DNA from: Pseudomonas sp. PH1b
GTDB lineage: Bacteria > Pseudomonadota > Gammaproteobacteria > Pseudomonadales > Pseudomonadaceae
Length of the DNA stretch: 64,000 nucleotides
Assembly (NCBI RefSeq): GCF_000633395.1
Contig: NZ_AYMU01000030.1
Span: 1 to 64,000 of the forward strand
Direction: 5' to 3'
The notes under the pieces: model-generated
Told to the model about the DNA's origin: nothing
Seen by the model: only the letters and a program-made list of their open reading frames with translations
Databases searched by the model: none
Program-made: the position numbers and the translations under genes
Shown: positions 8,544-17,918 of the stretch, one piece after another
Position numbering within the stretch: position 1 is the first letter of the stretch
Layout of the letters: each line of letters begins with the position of its first letter

Positions 8544-9527
8544 ATGAACAAAGACTTTACATTCGCCATTAAAAGCACTTCTTTCGACGAAAACTATCAC
8601 CCATCGGAAAACACCCGCATCACCACCAACTTTGCCAACCTGGCCCGTGGCAAGAGTCGCCAAGAGAACTTGCGCAAGACCTTGAGAATGATTGACAACC
8701 GTTTCAACGCCTTGGCGCACTGGGACAACCCCAAGGGCGACCGTTATGCAGTCGAGCTTGAAATCATTTCCGTGGAGATGGACATTGAGGGTGAAAAGAA
8801 TGGCAATGCCATCCCGCTGATTGAAATCTTGAAAACCAACATCATAGATCGCAGGACTGACGAGCGTATTGAGGGCATTGCAGGAAACAACTTTTCCTCT
8901 TACGTGCGAGACTACGACTTTAGCGTAGTGTTGTTGGGGCACAACAAGGACCAGGCAAACTTCAGCACTCCGGACAACTTTGGAGAGCTGCATGCAAAGC
9001 TGTTCAAATGCTTTTTAAACTCAAGCGCCTATAAAGAAAACTTCAACAAGCCACCGGTCATATGCCTGAGTGTTTCGAGCAGCAAGACCTATCATCGGAC
9101 TGAAAACCGACATCCCGTACTGGGGGTGGAATACCAGCAGGATGAATACTCTCTGACTGATGAGTACTTCAACAAGATGGGCTTGAAGGTTCGCTATTTC
9201 ATGCCTTCGAACAGCGTTGCGCCTTTGGCCTTTTATTTTGTCGGCGATTTGCTCGGTGATTACACCAACCTTGAACTGATCAGCACCATCAGCACGATGG
9301 ACACCTTCCAGAAGATCTACCGCCCTGAAATTTACAATGCGAACTCAGCGGCAGGAAAGTCCTATCAGCCCAGCTTGAAGCACCAGGACTACTCACTGAC
9401 GCTGATTGTCTATGACCGCGAAGAACGCAGTCGCCTGGCTATCGAGCAGGGAAAATTTGTTGAAGAAAACTTCATCAAACCCTACCAGGCCGTTCTTGAG
9501 CAGTGGTCCGCCAATTACGCTCTTTGA
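8544..9527 (+). CDS. mesX: MesX, DUF1852 partner of folate-independent methionine synthase
   Basis: 327 aa from the ATG at 8544 (MNKDFTFAIKSTSFDENYHP), where family members begin; the frame remains open further upstream from a TTG. It matches the DUF1852 family along its whole length, with the family's N-terminal TRITTNFANLARGKSRQENL block. Known role: MesX is required together with MesD for a methionine synthase that does not use methyl-folate and needs oxygen; the methyl donor is not firmly established. mesD follows after 27 bases. Cytoplasmic, no signal peptide. Confidence 0.88.
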   Translation: MNKDFTFAIKSTSFDENYHPSENTRITTNFANLARGKSRQENLRKTLRMIDNRFNALAHWDNPKGDRYAVELEIISVEMDIEGEKNGNAIPLIEILKTNIIDRRTDERIEGIAGNNFSSYVRDYDFSVVLLGHNKDQANFSTPDNFGELHAKLFKCFLNSSAYKENFNKPPVICLSVSSSKTYHRTENRHPVLGVEYQQDEYSLTDEYFNKMGLKVRYFMPSNSVAPLAFYFVGDLLGDYTNLELISTISTMDTFQKIYRPEIYNANSAAGKSYQPSLKHQDYSLTLIVYDREERSRLAIEQGKFVEENFIKPYQAVLEQWSANYAL

Positions 9528-9554
9528 TCCATTAAAAATACAAGGTCATCTTTC

Positions 9555-10583
9555 ATGAAAAAACTGTTGCCCACTTCAACTGCTGGCAGCCTGCCTAAAC
9601 CCTCTTGGCTTGCACAACCCGAGACACTCTGGTCTCCCTGGAAACTGCAAGATGAGGAGCTGATCGAGGGCAAGCAGGATGCCCTGCGCTTGTCATTGCA
9701 AGAGCAACAACAAGCAGGCATCGATATCGTCAGTGACGGTGAACAAACGCGCCAACACTTTGTCACCACGTTTATCGAGCACCTGAGCGGGGTTGATTTC
9801 GAGAAGCGCGAAACCGTCAGGATTCGTGATCGCTATGATGCGAGTGTGCCAACGGTCGTGGGGGCTGTAGCTCGGCAAAAGCCGGTTTTTGTCGAAGATG
9901 CCAAGTTCCTGCGTCAGCAAACCCAACAACCCATCAAATGGGCGCTGCCAGGCCCCATGACCATGATCGATACGCTGTACGACAACCACTATAAGAGTCG
10001 CGAAAAGCTCGCCTGGGAATTCGCCAAGATCCTCAATGAAGAAGCCAGGGAGTTGGAAGCTGCGGGCGTCGACATCATCCAGTTTGACGAGCCGGCCTTT
10101 AACGTCTTCTTTGACGAGGTGAATGACTGGGGAGTGGCCACCCTGGAGCGGGCAATCGAAGGCCTTAAATGTGAAACGGCCGTGCATATTTGTTATGGCT
10201 ACGGCATCAAGGCCAATACCGATTGGAAAAAGACCCTGGGGTCAGAGTGGCGGCAGTATGAAGAGGCTTTCCCCAAGCTGCAAAAATCCAGTATCGATAT
10301 CATCTCGCTGGAATGTCACAACTCTCATGTGCCCATGGATCTCATTGAGCTCATTCGCGGTAAAAAAGTGATGGTAGGGGCCATTGATGTGGCAAACCAT
10401 GCAATTGAAACGCCTGAGGAAGTGGCCACTACCCTGCGAAAAGCCCTGCAGTTTGTAGATGCCGACAAACTCTATCCTTGCACCAACTGCGGCATGGCCC
10501 CATTGCCTCGTCAAGTCGCCAGGGGCAAGTTGAAGGCATTGAGTGCAGGCGCCGAAATCGTCCGCAGAGAACTCTCGAACTAG
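9555..10583 (+). CDS. mesD: MesD, core methionine synthase (MetE C-terminal type)
   Basis: 342 aa, about the size of the catalytic half of MetE, with no N-terminal folate-binding half. Zinc ligands of the MetE family are visible: H211 and C213 (AVHICYGYG), E253 (SLECHNS) and C312 (CTNCGM). It methylates homocysteine to methionine. The neighbouring mesX marks it as the MesD branch of the folate-independent enzymes. The start at 9555 has AAGG 11 bases upstream. Confidence 0.9.
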   Translation: MKKLLPTSTAGSLPKPSWLAQPETLWSPWKLQDEELIEGKQDALRLSLQEQQQAGIDIVSDGEQTRQHFVTTFIEHLSGVDFEKRETVRIRDRYDASVPTVVGAVARQKPVFVEDAKFLRQQTQQPIKWALPGPMTMIDTLYDNHYKSREKLAWEFAKILNEEARELEAAGVDIIQFDEPAFNVFFDEVNDWGVATLERAIEGLKCETAVHICYGYGIKANTDWKKTLGSEWRQYEEAFPKLQKSSIDIISLECHNSHVPMDLIELIRGKKVMVGAIDVANHAIETPEEVATTLRKALQFVDADKLYPCTNCGMAPLPRQVARGKLKALSAGAEIVRRELSN

Positions 10584-10606
10584 TACTCAGCTAAAGCCGG
10601 AAGTGT

Positions 10607-10653
10607 CCTGAAGAGGTACAGCGGTAGATTGAAAACTACCGAACGACTTCAGG
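10607..10653 (+). other. Nested inverted repeats between mesD and the flavin reductase gene
   Basis: An outer stem CCTGAAG (10607-10613) pairs with CTTCAGG (10647-10653). An inner stem CGGTAG (10622-10627) pairs with CTACCG (10636-10641). No T-run follows, so it is not a standard terminator. It could be an attenuator, an RNA-processing site or a protein-binding site in the 115-base gap. Confidence 0.4.
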
Positions 10654-10698
10654 CCTTCCCTGGCATTTTCGAGCGGTACTCAATATTCAGGATCTACC

Positions 10699-11208
10699 AT
10701 GTCACTTCCTAGTACGGCTATCGAGCCATTGAGCTTTCGCCAAGCGCTCGGGCACTACGCCTCCGGAATCACGGTGATTACATCGCACATTGATGGCGAG
10801 CCGATTGGCTTCACATGCCAGTCGTTCTATAGCGTGTCGATGAACCCACCGCTGGTGTCGTTCAGTGTAATGTCCAGTTCGGCCAGCTATCCCAAAATCC
10901 GCCAGGCAGGACGATTCGTAGTCAACATTCTCTCCGGTGAACAGGTGCGGATCTCCAACCAGTTCGCACGCAAAGGCACGGACAAGTGGCACGGGGTCGA
11001 CTGGCAGGAATCACCGCTGGGGAACCCGATCATTGCCGGCAGCCTGCACTGGCTCGATTGCGAAATTCACGCCGAACATGCCGCAGGGGATCACCTGATC
11101 GTGATTGGTGAAGTCAAAGCGTTGAACCTGCAAGAAGCCGCTGCTACGCAGCCATTGCTGTACTTCAAAGGGCAATACTGCAACCTCGCCGCCCATGGCG
11201 CGGTGTGA
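10699..11208 (+). CDS. Flavin reductase-like FMN-binding protein
   Basis: 169 aa, full length for the flavin reductase-like (split-barrel) family. LGHYASGITVIT and a PLVSFSVMSSSASYPKI segment form the FMN site; GRFVVNIL is also typical. Such proteins reduce FMN with NAD(P)H and supply it to a partner oxygenase. It lies 115 bases after mesD on the same strand. Because MesD/MesX activity depends on oxygen, supplying reduced flavin to MesX/MesD is a reasonable inference, though not shown here. Confidence 0.85.
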   Translation: MSLPSTAIEPLSFRQALGHYASGITVITSHIDGEPIGFTCQSFYSVSMNPPLVSFSVMSSSASYPKIRQAGRFVVNILSGEQVRISNQFARKGTDKWHGVDWQESPLGNPIIAGSLHWLDCEIHAEHAAGDHLIVIGEVKALNLQEAAATQPLLYFKGQYCNLAAHGAV

Positions 11209-11325
11209 GCCTGTACTGGCGCGCCCCTCTTTGACACTGCAATCAATCGAGCGTCTTGCCCGTCCGTGAAGCCTCATGGCATCGGAGCCGCTCTTGAGGC
11301 CCCCTGGGGCCTTTGCCTACAAGCT

Positions 11326-11355
11326 GCCGGAGCACTTTCGCGTGCTCGGCTTTTT
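11326..11355 (+). terminator. Rho-independent terminator after the mes operon
   Basis: The stem GCCG-GAGCAC pairs with GTGCTC-GGC around a short loop and is followed at once by TTTTT. It lies 120 bases beyond the flavin reductase stop and 33 bases before queH. A second GC hairpin (AGGCCCC/GGGGCCT) sits at 11297-11312. Confidence 0.65.
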
Positions 11356-11387
11356 CATTTGGCTTGCTATTCCCGGGACACACCGCC

Positions 11388-12041
11388 ATGACAGGCATCA
11401 AAAGGCCTCAACTCAGCCTTCCCAATGGCGCGGACAGCTTGCTGTTGCACTCCTGCTGCGCGCCCTGTTCAGGAGAAGTGATGGAAGCGATCAGCGCCTC
11501 GGGCATCGACTACACCCTCTTCTTCTACAACCCGAACATCCACCCGGAGCGTGAGTACCTGTTGCGCAAGGACGAGAACATCCGTTTTGCCGAAGATCAC
11601 AAAGTGCCGTTTATCGATGCCGATTACGATAAAGACAACTGGTTCGAACGTGCCAGAGGCATGGAACATGAACCCGAGCGCGGCGTGCGCTGCACCATGT
11701 GCTTCGACATGCGCTTCGAGCGTACGGCGCTTTACGCCTATGAGAACGGCTTCAGTGTGATTTCCAGCTCCCTGGGTATCTCACGCTGGAAAGACATGAA
11801 GCAAATCACCGACAGTGGCATCCGCAGCGCGCAAAAGTATCCTGGAATTAGCTATTGGGACTACAACTGGCGCAAGGGTGGCGGCTCGGCACGGATGATC
11901 GAAATCAGCAAGCGCGAACGTTTTTATCAGCAGGAGTATTGTGGTTGCATTTATTCCCTGCGCGACACCAACCACCATCGCAAGGATCAGGGGCGGGACA
12001 TCATCCGTATTGGCGTCAAATACTACGGGGACGATGAATGA
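11388..12041 (+). CDS. queH: Epoxyqueuosine reductase QueH
   Basis: 217 aa from the ATG at 11388. It shows the DUF208/QueH signature: HSCCAPCSG near residues 21-29, CTMCFDMRF mid-protein and QEYCGCIYS near the C-terminus, cysteines expected to bind an iron-sulfur cluster and metal. It catalyses the last step of queuosine synthesis, reducing epoxyqueuosine in tRNA, and is the non-homologous replacement for QueG. It stands alone between a terminator and the DUF2931 gene. Length is normal for the family. Confidence 0.92.
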   Translation: MTGIKRPQLSLPNGADSLLLHSCCAPCSGEVMEAISASGIDYTLFFYNPNIHPEREYLLRKDENIRFAEDHKVPFIDADYDKDNWFERARGMEHEPERGVRCTMCFDMRFERTALYAYENGFSVISSSLGISRWKDMKQITDSGIRSAQKYPGISYWDYNWRKGGGSARMIEISKRERFYQQEYCGCIYSLRDTNHHRKDQGRDIIRIGVKYYGDDE

Positions 12042-12221
12042 TCGCCTCGCAATCTGTCTCCAGGGAGTTGATGCGGGGTCTGGTGCCACCGGTTAAGCAG
12101 GCATTCTCGACCTGTGAGTGCTTGGTAAAAGGTACTGGACGGCCAGTCCTCCGTTCAACTTGAAGCCAGGTAAAATGCCGGCCAATAAAGCCCCCTATCA
12201 ACAAGGAAGTGGTGACGGCAC

Positions 12222-13274
12222 ATGCGAGCAAAAACTCAAAAAACAATAATGACTTCCATCCTGTGCTGTTTCTCGTTGCTCGGTTGCAAGCACACAAGTA
12301 CCGCAGAAGGCTATGACTGGTCGGGAACGGTATCGGCCCCGCAGGAGTACCCGATGGAAGTCTATAGCGGCGCGATAGTTTCCAAGGACTATAGCTTCGC
12401 CTTTGACTCGATCTGGGGCACCCAGAATACAGGCTGGGGCAACGGTGGCGGGACCATGAGTGTGGGGGCCAGGGAAAAAGCAGCCCCGTATCAACTGGAG
12501 TTCACCTGGTACTCCCTGGTAGAGAAAAAGTTCTATACCGGCAAATGGGCGTTGGACAAAGAGAGAATCGAACACCTCTTTGATCAAGGCTTTATCGACC
12601 AGGACACCCACAAGAAAGACACCTACAGCGTTTTTAAAGTAGGCCTGGCGCCCAAGGGACGAGTCGTGCTTTGGCTGTCCGGGCCTGGCAATCAAAAGGA
12701 AGTCGGCGCATTCAGTGCGCAGAGCGTCATCATCAAGCCAGAGGACGCCTACAGCAATGCACAGTACATGTTCAAGGACGGCTATGCAGAGCGCATGCTG
12801 AACGACCCGGCTTATAAAACCTTCACCCCGGCCATCAGAGAGAAAATACGAGCCCAAGGCTATCCCGCGGCGGAGGTCTATGACACATACCGAGAAAAAT
12901 ACGTTTGGAAGCCGGTAGTTGTGTTGCCCGATGGCGGTCACTGGATGGACTTCGGCATGCACACCTTCAATGGTGAACAGGAAAGCCTTTTCGGCGACAG
13001 TTTGCTGAACAATCAATATGAAAAAAGAGCCATCCCCAAGTTCACTGCCTTCTACTGGCAAGACGCGGCAGCAAACAGGTATGGCGTATGGATTGACGCT
13101 TATGATGAGCAAGAGATGTTTGAAATTTTCCAGAAGCTCGGCCAAGAAACAAACATCGACCTCATAATGAAAGTCAATTCAGACAATACCAGGCTGTCTC
13201 TGGCATTGAAGTCGGCGGATCAACAACTGCCGATTACGAAAGCCACAATCAGACTCTCGCGTAAAATCGAATGA
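12222..13274 (+). CDS. DUF2931 family lipoprotein
   Basis: 350 aa with a short signal peptide and a lipobox LLGC, giving Cys 22 as the lipidated residue. The body has the features of DUF2931 proteins of Gammaproteobacteria: YDWSGTVSAPQEYPMEVYSG near the start, then GWGNGGG. Function unknown; the family is often found near secretion and toxin loci. The start ATG 12222 is used although its ribosome site is weak (AAGGAAG lies about 13 bases upstream). It seems to be a single-gene transcript. Confidence 0.75.
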   Translation: MRAKTQKTIMTSILCCFSLLGCKHTSTAEGYDWSGTVSAPQEYPMEVYSGAIVSKDYSFAFDSIWGTQNTGWGNGGGTMSVGAREKAAPYQLEFTWYSLVEKKFYTGKWALDKERIEHLFDQGFIDQDTHKKDTYSVFKVGLAPKGRVVLWLSGPGNQKEVGAFSAQSVIIKPEDAYSNAQYMFKDGYAERMLNDPAYKTFTPAIREKIRAQGYPAAEVYDTYREKYVWKPVVVLPDGGHWMDFGMHTFNGEQESLFGDSLLNNQYEKRAIPKFTAFYWQDAAANRYGVWIDAYDEQEMFEIFQKLGQETNIDLIMKVNSDNTRLSLALKSADQQLPITKATIRLSRKIE

Positions 13275-13521
13275 TCAGGCATTTCTCATGAACCCAGGAG
13301 CGGCTGCGTCGCGCCGCTTGCCGCCTCCGATCAACAAGCCGAACCGTGAAAGCGATGAAACCGCCCGCACCGAGCATTGGCGCTTCGGCGAGTCGAGAGC
13401 GCTCTTGCCAGCCCGTCAGGCTCTGAGGAATCACCGGTAACTCCCCGACTCTTGCCATATGGGCCCCGCCTTCTCCATCCCCTGAACAGCGCCACCCCGG
13501 CGTCCCCCGCAAAACATATCA

Positions 13522-13539
13522 ATTGCGAATCACTCGCAT
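13522..13539. promoter_or_regulatory. Candidate Fur site before the sigma-factor gene
   Basis: ATTGCGAATCACTCGCAT contains the inverted repeat TGCGA-N5-TCGCA and follows the 7-1-7 layout of Fur sites with moderate consensus match. It lies 50 bases before fecI, where iron repression of a FecI-type sigma gene is expected. The rest of the 314-base gap from 13275 shows no gene. Confidence 0.4.
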
Positions 13540-13588
13540 CTTCTGCTAGCGTGCGCGCTCCCGAACGCCCCTTGATCAAGGTAGTGCT

Positions 13589-14122
13589 GTGCCCTCCTGG
13601 AATAAGCAGATTGCGCGCCTGTTCACCGAACAGAAGAAGGCCCTCGAAGCGTTCGTCACCCGCCGCACCGGTAGCGCCCAGGTGGCCGCCGACCTGACAC
13701 AGGAATCATTCCTGCGCCTGGCCCGCCTGGAGTCCGGCCAAAAGATCGAAAACCTGCCGGCCTTCCTCTTCACCATCGCCAGCAACCTGGTGCGTGATCA
13801 TCAGCGCCAGGCCATCCGCCGTGAGCGCCTGGAAGTCGGCGAGCCCAGCGAAGAACTGCCCTGCGACAGCCCCTCGGCGGTCGAACAGCTGTCTGCCTAT
13901 CAGGACGAAAGCCTGATGCAGGATGCGATTCACGCCCTGCCCGAGGCCACCCGGCAGATCTTCCTGCTTTATCATGTCGACGAATATTCCTATCGGGAGA
14001 TCGCCGAACGTCTGGCCATCAGCCCGCGGAGTGTCGAATACCAATTGCGTCGCGCGCTGATCGATTGCCGGGCCTATATCCAGGCACGGCTGGCGGGCGA
14101 CTCCCGAGGATCGCGGCCATGA
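13589..14122 (+). CDS. fecI: FecI-family ECF sigma factor
   Basis: 177 aa starting at GTG 13589 with AAGG upstream. Sigma region 2 (DLTQESFLRLARLE; LPAFLFTIASNLVRDHQRQ) and region 4 (ALPEATRQIFLLYHVDEYSYREIAERLAISPRSVEYQLRRAL) are both present. It directs RNA polymerase to the TonB-receptor gene when released or activated by the FecR-type regulator. It overlaps fecR by 4 bases (ATGA). Length and order are standard for iron-starvation cell-surface signalling. Confidence 0.92.
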   Translation: MPSWNKQIARLFTEQKKALEAFVTRRTGSAQVAADLTQESFLRLARLESGQKIENLPAFLFTIASNLVRDHQRQAIRRERLEVGEPSEELPCDSPSAVEQLSAYQDESLMQDAIHALPEATRQIFLLYHVDEYSYREIAERLAISPRSVEYQLRRALIDCRAYIQARLAGDSRGSRP

Positions 14123-15111
14123 CTCGCGAACCCGTAGCCGTGGAATCACTGATGACCGACTCCGTTGCGCCGTCGCTTGACGACGATCTGTTTGCTCAGG
14201 CTTCGGGCTGGTACTTCCGCCTGCAGGCCGAGGACGTGAGCGCGAGCGACCTCGACGCCTTCGCCCTGTGGCTGGCTCAAGGGCAGCCCGAGGAGGATGC
14301 ATGGCAGGAGGTCCAGGCGCTGCTTGGCGCCCTGCGCGCCCCCGCGCGGGCCATTCGTCAACAGCAGCAGGCGCGCTGGCGCAAACCCGCGGCCCGACAA
14401 TGGATGCAGTGGTCTTGCGCTGCTGCGGTGCTGTTGATGGTCGGGCTGCTGGCAGTGCAAACGCCCTGGCTCGACCGCCTGCGCGCCGACTACGCCACCG
14501 GCACCGGCGAGCAGCGCCGGGTGCTGCTCGCCGACGGTTCCGAGCTGCTGCTCAATACCGACAGCGCGGTACAGGTCCGCATGAGCGATGGTGAACGGCA
14601 AATCCGCCTGCTGCGCGGCGAGGCCTGGTTCGCGGTCACCAAGGACCCGACACGGCCCTTTGTCGTCAAGTCCGGTGCTGGCCGGGTGAAAGTGCTCGGT
14701 ACCCAGTTCAGTGTCGCCCGGCGCGCTGAACAGACCCGGGTGCAGGTGGCTGAAGGACGGGTCGAGGTCAATGCCGGCAGCGGCGAACCGGTCTACCTGG
14801 AACCCGGGCGTGCCGTGGAGTATCAGGACCGGGCCCTGACCCCGGTCCATGGATTCGATCCCCTGGTCGGTCTGGCCTGGCGCCAGCGCCAACTGGTGTT
14901 TCGCCAGCAACCGCTGTCCGAGGTGGTGGCCGAGTTGAACCGCTACTGGCCGGGCCACACCCTGGTACTGGGGGATGAGCTGCGCAATCGGCAGGTATCC
15001 GGTGTGTTCGACATCGACAAACCGGATGCCGTGCTCAAGGCACTGGTCTACACCCTGGGTTTGCGCGCCGAGCATTACACCCCGTATCTGCTGGTCCTGC
15101 GTGGCGATTGA
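14119..15111 (+). CDS. fecR: FecR-family transmembrane sigma regulator
   Basis: 330 aa. The cytoplasmic anti-sigma domain (about 20-90) contains FALWLAQGQPEEDAW. One membrane helix lies at about 115-130 (WSCAAAVLLMVGLLAVQTPW). The periplasmic FecR domain (about 150-260) contains GERQIRLLRGEAWFAV and is followed by a C-terminal signalling region. It relays siderophore occupancy from the N-terminal domain of the TonB receptor to FecI. The start at 14119 overlaps the fecI stop. Confidence 0.92.
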   Translation: MTREPVAVESLMTDSVAPSLDDDLFAQASGWYFRLQAEDVSASDLDAFALWLAQGQPEEDAWQEVQALLGALRAPARAIRQQQQARWRKPAARQWMQWSCAAAVLLMVGLLAVQTPWLDRLRADYATGTGEQRRVLLADGSELLLNTDSAVQVRMSDGERQIRLLRGEAWFAVTKDPTRPFVVKSGAGRVKVLGTQFSVARRAEQTRVQVAEGRVEVNAGSGEPVYLEPGRAVEYQDRALTPVHGFDPLVGLAWRQRQLVFRQQPLSEVVAELNRYWPGHTLVLGDELRNRQVSGVFDIDKPDAVLKALVYTLGLRAEHYTPYLLVLRGD

Positions 15112-15130
15112 TGGGGCATTTCGCCGCGCC

Positions 15131-15175
15131 TGCAAATAATTCTCAAATAGTTTCAGGGTTTTCCCGTGGCGCGTC
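15131..15175 (+). promoter_or_regulatory. Candidate ECF-sigma promoter of the TonB receptor gene
   Basis: GGGTTTTCCC at 15156-15165 and CGTC at 15172-15175 resemble the -35 and -10 elements used by iron-starvation FecI-type sigma factors. A Fur-like half site, AATTCTCAAAT, lies just upstream (15138-15148). The receptor start is 85 bases downstream. Assignment is by pattern only. Confidence 0.35.
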
Positions 15176-15259
15176 GTCCTTGATCACTGAGGCGTAAACA
15201 ATAAGCACTCTCAAGTAGTGCCGCGCCGCCACATCGACTTCGATCATTGGGGAACATCC

Positions 15260-17737
15260 ATGGGACATCCGATTGCTGCCCGGCGCCTGCCCGGCGTGCC
15301 GACCTTGTTAACGCTGGCCCTGGGCTGTGCCCTCGTGGGCTTGCCGGTCCAGGCGCAGACCAGCGCCGCGGCGCAGGCTCAGCTCTACCGTTTCGATATT
15401 CCGGGGCAATCCCTGGATGCGGCCCTGGCGGCCTTTTCGGCGGCAACCCGGGTCCAGGTGCTGGTCTCGGCAGAGGTGACCCAAGGCCTGCACTCCCCCG
15501 GCTTGCACGGCAGCTTTGCCAAGGACGAAGCCCTGAGCCGGCTGCTGGCCGGCACGGCGCTGCAGGCCCGGTTCATCGACGCTGACAGCGTGACGCTGGA
15601 ACAACCTCGAGCCACCGGCTCGGCCCTGGAGCTGGGAACCACCCAGGTGAATGCGCAACGCTTGGGGACCACCACTGAAGACAGCGGCTCCTACACCACC
15701 GGGGCGGTGACCATCGGCAAGAGCACACAGAAACTCAAGGAGATTCCGGAGTCGGTCAGCGTGCTGACCCGCAAGGCCATGGATGACCAGAACATCAGCA
15801 CCCTGACCCAGGCTGTGGAAGCGGTGCCGGGCCTGGCTTCGGTCAAGTCGCCGGGGCCGGGCATGTTCATGTTCGCCCGGGGCTTCGAGATCGAGTCCCT
15901 GCAGTACGACGGCGTACCCGTGCCGCGCAATGTCTATGCCCTGGGCAGCTACATCACCGAAAACATGGTGATCTACGACCGCATGGAAGTACTGCGCGGC
16001 TCGGCCGCTCTGCTGCAGGGGGCCAACAGCCCCGGCGGCGCGATCAACATGGTGCGCAAGCGTCCGCAAGCCGTCCCGACCGTGACCTTGAGCGCCAAGG
16101 CCGGTAGCTGGGACCGCTACGCCTCCCAGGCCGATGTGGGTGGGCCGCTGAACGAAGCCGCAACGGTTCGCGGCCGAGCGGTGGTCAACTACGAGAAAGG
16201 CCATTCCTTTTCCGATTACGTGTGGAACTGGGAGCAGACCCTGTACGGTGCCCTGGATTTTGACCTGAGCGACGACACCGTGCTGGGAGTCGGCTTCAGC
16301 AACAAGAAGAGCCATGGCCGTCCGTACTTCATTGCCTTGCCGCGTTACGCCGATGGCAAGGCCCTGGACCTGTCGCGCTCCACTTACACCGGCTCGACCT
16401 GGAACCGTTCGGCGAACGACCAGACGGCGCTGTACCTGGACCTGGAGCATCACTTCAACGACAACTGGAAGCTCAAGGTCGCGGCGACCGGGATGAACGA
16501 ATCCAACGCAGCGACCTATCAGTTCATCGCCGGTGCCGTGCAGCCCGGGACCACCAGCGGCCCGAGCTATTCCGACTTCGCCACCGACTTCTACGGCAAG
16601 AGCCGCGGCCTCGACCTATTCATCAACGGCGATTTCCAAGCCCTGTCGTTCAAGCAGAGCCTGGTGCTGGGCGCCAACTACTCCAAATACACCACGAACG
16701 ACGGCTATGCCCGCAGGTTTACACCTGGCGCGGACATCAGCGACATCGACCATCACCGCCCTCAACCGAGCTATGACTCCATTGCCGACCAGGCCAACCT
16801 GGCGCTCAGCACCTATGACGTGCGGCAAAAAGGCATCTACGGCTCCTGGCGGGTCAAGCTGACCGAGCCGCTGACCCTGATTCTCGGCGCACGCACCAGC
16901 TGGTACGACTACAAGTTCGACCAGGACAACTACTCGGCCCGCAAGCTGCAGGAAGGCGGTGAGAAGAACTCGGTCAAGACCAGTGGCAAGGTCACGCCCT
17001 ACACGGGCCTGGTGTATGCACTCAATGATCAGTGGTCGGTGTATGGCAGCTACGCCGAGGTATTCATTCCCCAGGTGCAGTTGACCAAGGAAAAGTCCGC
17101 ACTGATGCCGGTCGAAGGCAAGAACTACGAAGTGGGGATCAAGGGCGAACTGATGGATGGCCAGCTCAACACAGCGTTGTCGCTGTTCCGCTACATTCAC
17201 CAGAACCGTGCCGTGACCGACCTCACAACCGACATCAACAGCGACGAGGCGTGCAATGGCTGGTACTGCTCGACGGCCTCGGGGAAAGTCCGCAGCCAGG
17301 GCATCGAAGCCGAGCTCAGCGGTGAAGTCGCACCGGGCCTGCAACTGGCCAGCAGCTACACCTACAACACCACCACGTTTCTGGAAGATACCAAACTCAA
17401 GGGCAAGGTATTCGCCACCTCCACCCCCAAGCACATGCTGCGCATCTGGAGTGACTACCGCTTGCCGGGGGACTTCAACAAGGTCAGCGTTGGCGCCGGG
17501 GTCAATGCCCAAAGCAGCACCATCAGTTTTGACCGCGCGTTCGAGCAGGCCGGGTTTGCCATCTGGAACTCACGCATAGCCTACGACGCCAGCGATGAGG
17601 TGCTGCTAGCGGTCAACCTGAACAATATGTTCGACAAGCATTACTTCATTCCCTCCTACAGCCAGGTGACGGGCAACAACTACTTCGGTGATCCGCGGAA
17701 CTTGATGTTCAGTGTGACCTACAAGCCACAGTTCTAA
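15260..17737 (+). CDS. TonB-dependent siderophore receptor with signalling domain
   Basis: 825 aa from the ATG at 15260 with GGGGA upstream. The signal peptide ends near VQAQTSAAA. The STN signalling domain is at about 43-115 (YRFDIPGQSLDAALAAFS). The plug domain (about 145-265) starts TIGKSTQKLKEIPESVSV. The 22-strand barrel ends FSVTYKPQF. It resembles FpvA/FiuA/FoxA-type receptors; the cognate siderophore cannot be read from the sequence. With fecI and fecR directly upstream it forms a complete receptor-to-sigma signalling set, expected to activate its own gene when the ligand is bound. Confidence 0.92.
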   Translation: MGHPIAARRLPGVPTLLTLALGCALVGLPVQAQTSAAAQAQLYRFDIPGQSLDAALAAFSAATRVQVLVSAEVTQGLHSPGLHGSFAKDEALSRLLAGTALQARFIDADSVTLEQPRATGSALELGTTQVNAQRLGTTTEDSGSYTTGAVTIGKSTQKLKEIPESVSVLTRKAMDDQNISTLTQAVEAVPGLASVKSPGPGMFMFARGFEIESLQYDGVPVPRNVYALGSYITENMVIYDRMEVLRGSAALLQGANSPGGAINMVRKRPQAVPTVTLSAKAGSWDRYASQADVGGPLNEAATVRGRAVVNYEKGHSFSDYVWNWEQTLYGALDFDLSDDTVLGVGFSNKKSHGRPYFIALPRYADGKALDLSRSTYTGSTWNRSANDQTALYLDLEHHFNDNWKLKVAATGMNESNAATYQFIAGAVQPGTTSGPSYSDFATDFYGKSRGLDLFINGDFQALSFKQSLVLGANYSKYTTNDGYARRFTPGADISDIDHHRPQPSYDSIADQANLALSTYDVRQKGIYGSWRVKLTEPLTLILGARTSWYDYKFDQDNYSARKLQEGGEKNSVKTSGKVTPYTGLVYALNDQWSVYGSYAEVFIPQVQLTKEKSALMPVEGKNYEVGIKGELMDGQLNTALSLFRYIHQNRAVTDLTTDINSDEACNGWYCSTASGKVRSQGIEAELSGEVAPGLQLASSYTYNTTTFLEDTKLKGKVFATSTPKHMLRIWSDYRLPGDFNKVSVGAGVNAQSSTISFDRAFEQAGFAIWNSRIAYDASDEVLLAVNLNNMFDKHYFIPSYSQVTGNNYFGDPRNLMFSVTYKPQF

Positions 17738-17748
17738 GCCGGGGCAGT

Positions 17749-17781
17749 CGAACATACTTCGCCGCGGGCGGGGTATGTTCG
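17749..17781. terminator. Inverted repeat between convergent receptor and vgrG genes
   Basis: The perfect 9-base arms CGAACATAC and GTATGTTCG flank a 15-base GC-rich loop, 12 bases after the receptor stop. There is no long T-run. It probably ends transcription of the receptor gene, and could also act on the other strand. Confidence 0.45.
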
Positions 17782-17918
17782 TAACCATCATCGATAAGCA
17801 TCTCCGCGCTTCTGTGCTGGTCATGCCGCTCAAGCGCCCTGCCCTGCATGCCCCACCAAACAGTATCTTCTGGGCGCTGCCCAACTGCCCTGGAGAGCGC
17901 GCCAAGAACGCTTGGCAT

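Noticed and set aside
17709..17918. In-frame continuation after the vgrG stop
   Set aside because: The product does not resemble the missing VgrG needle domain, so a single nonsense mutation does not explain the truncation.
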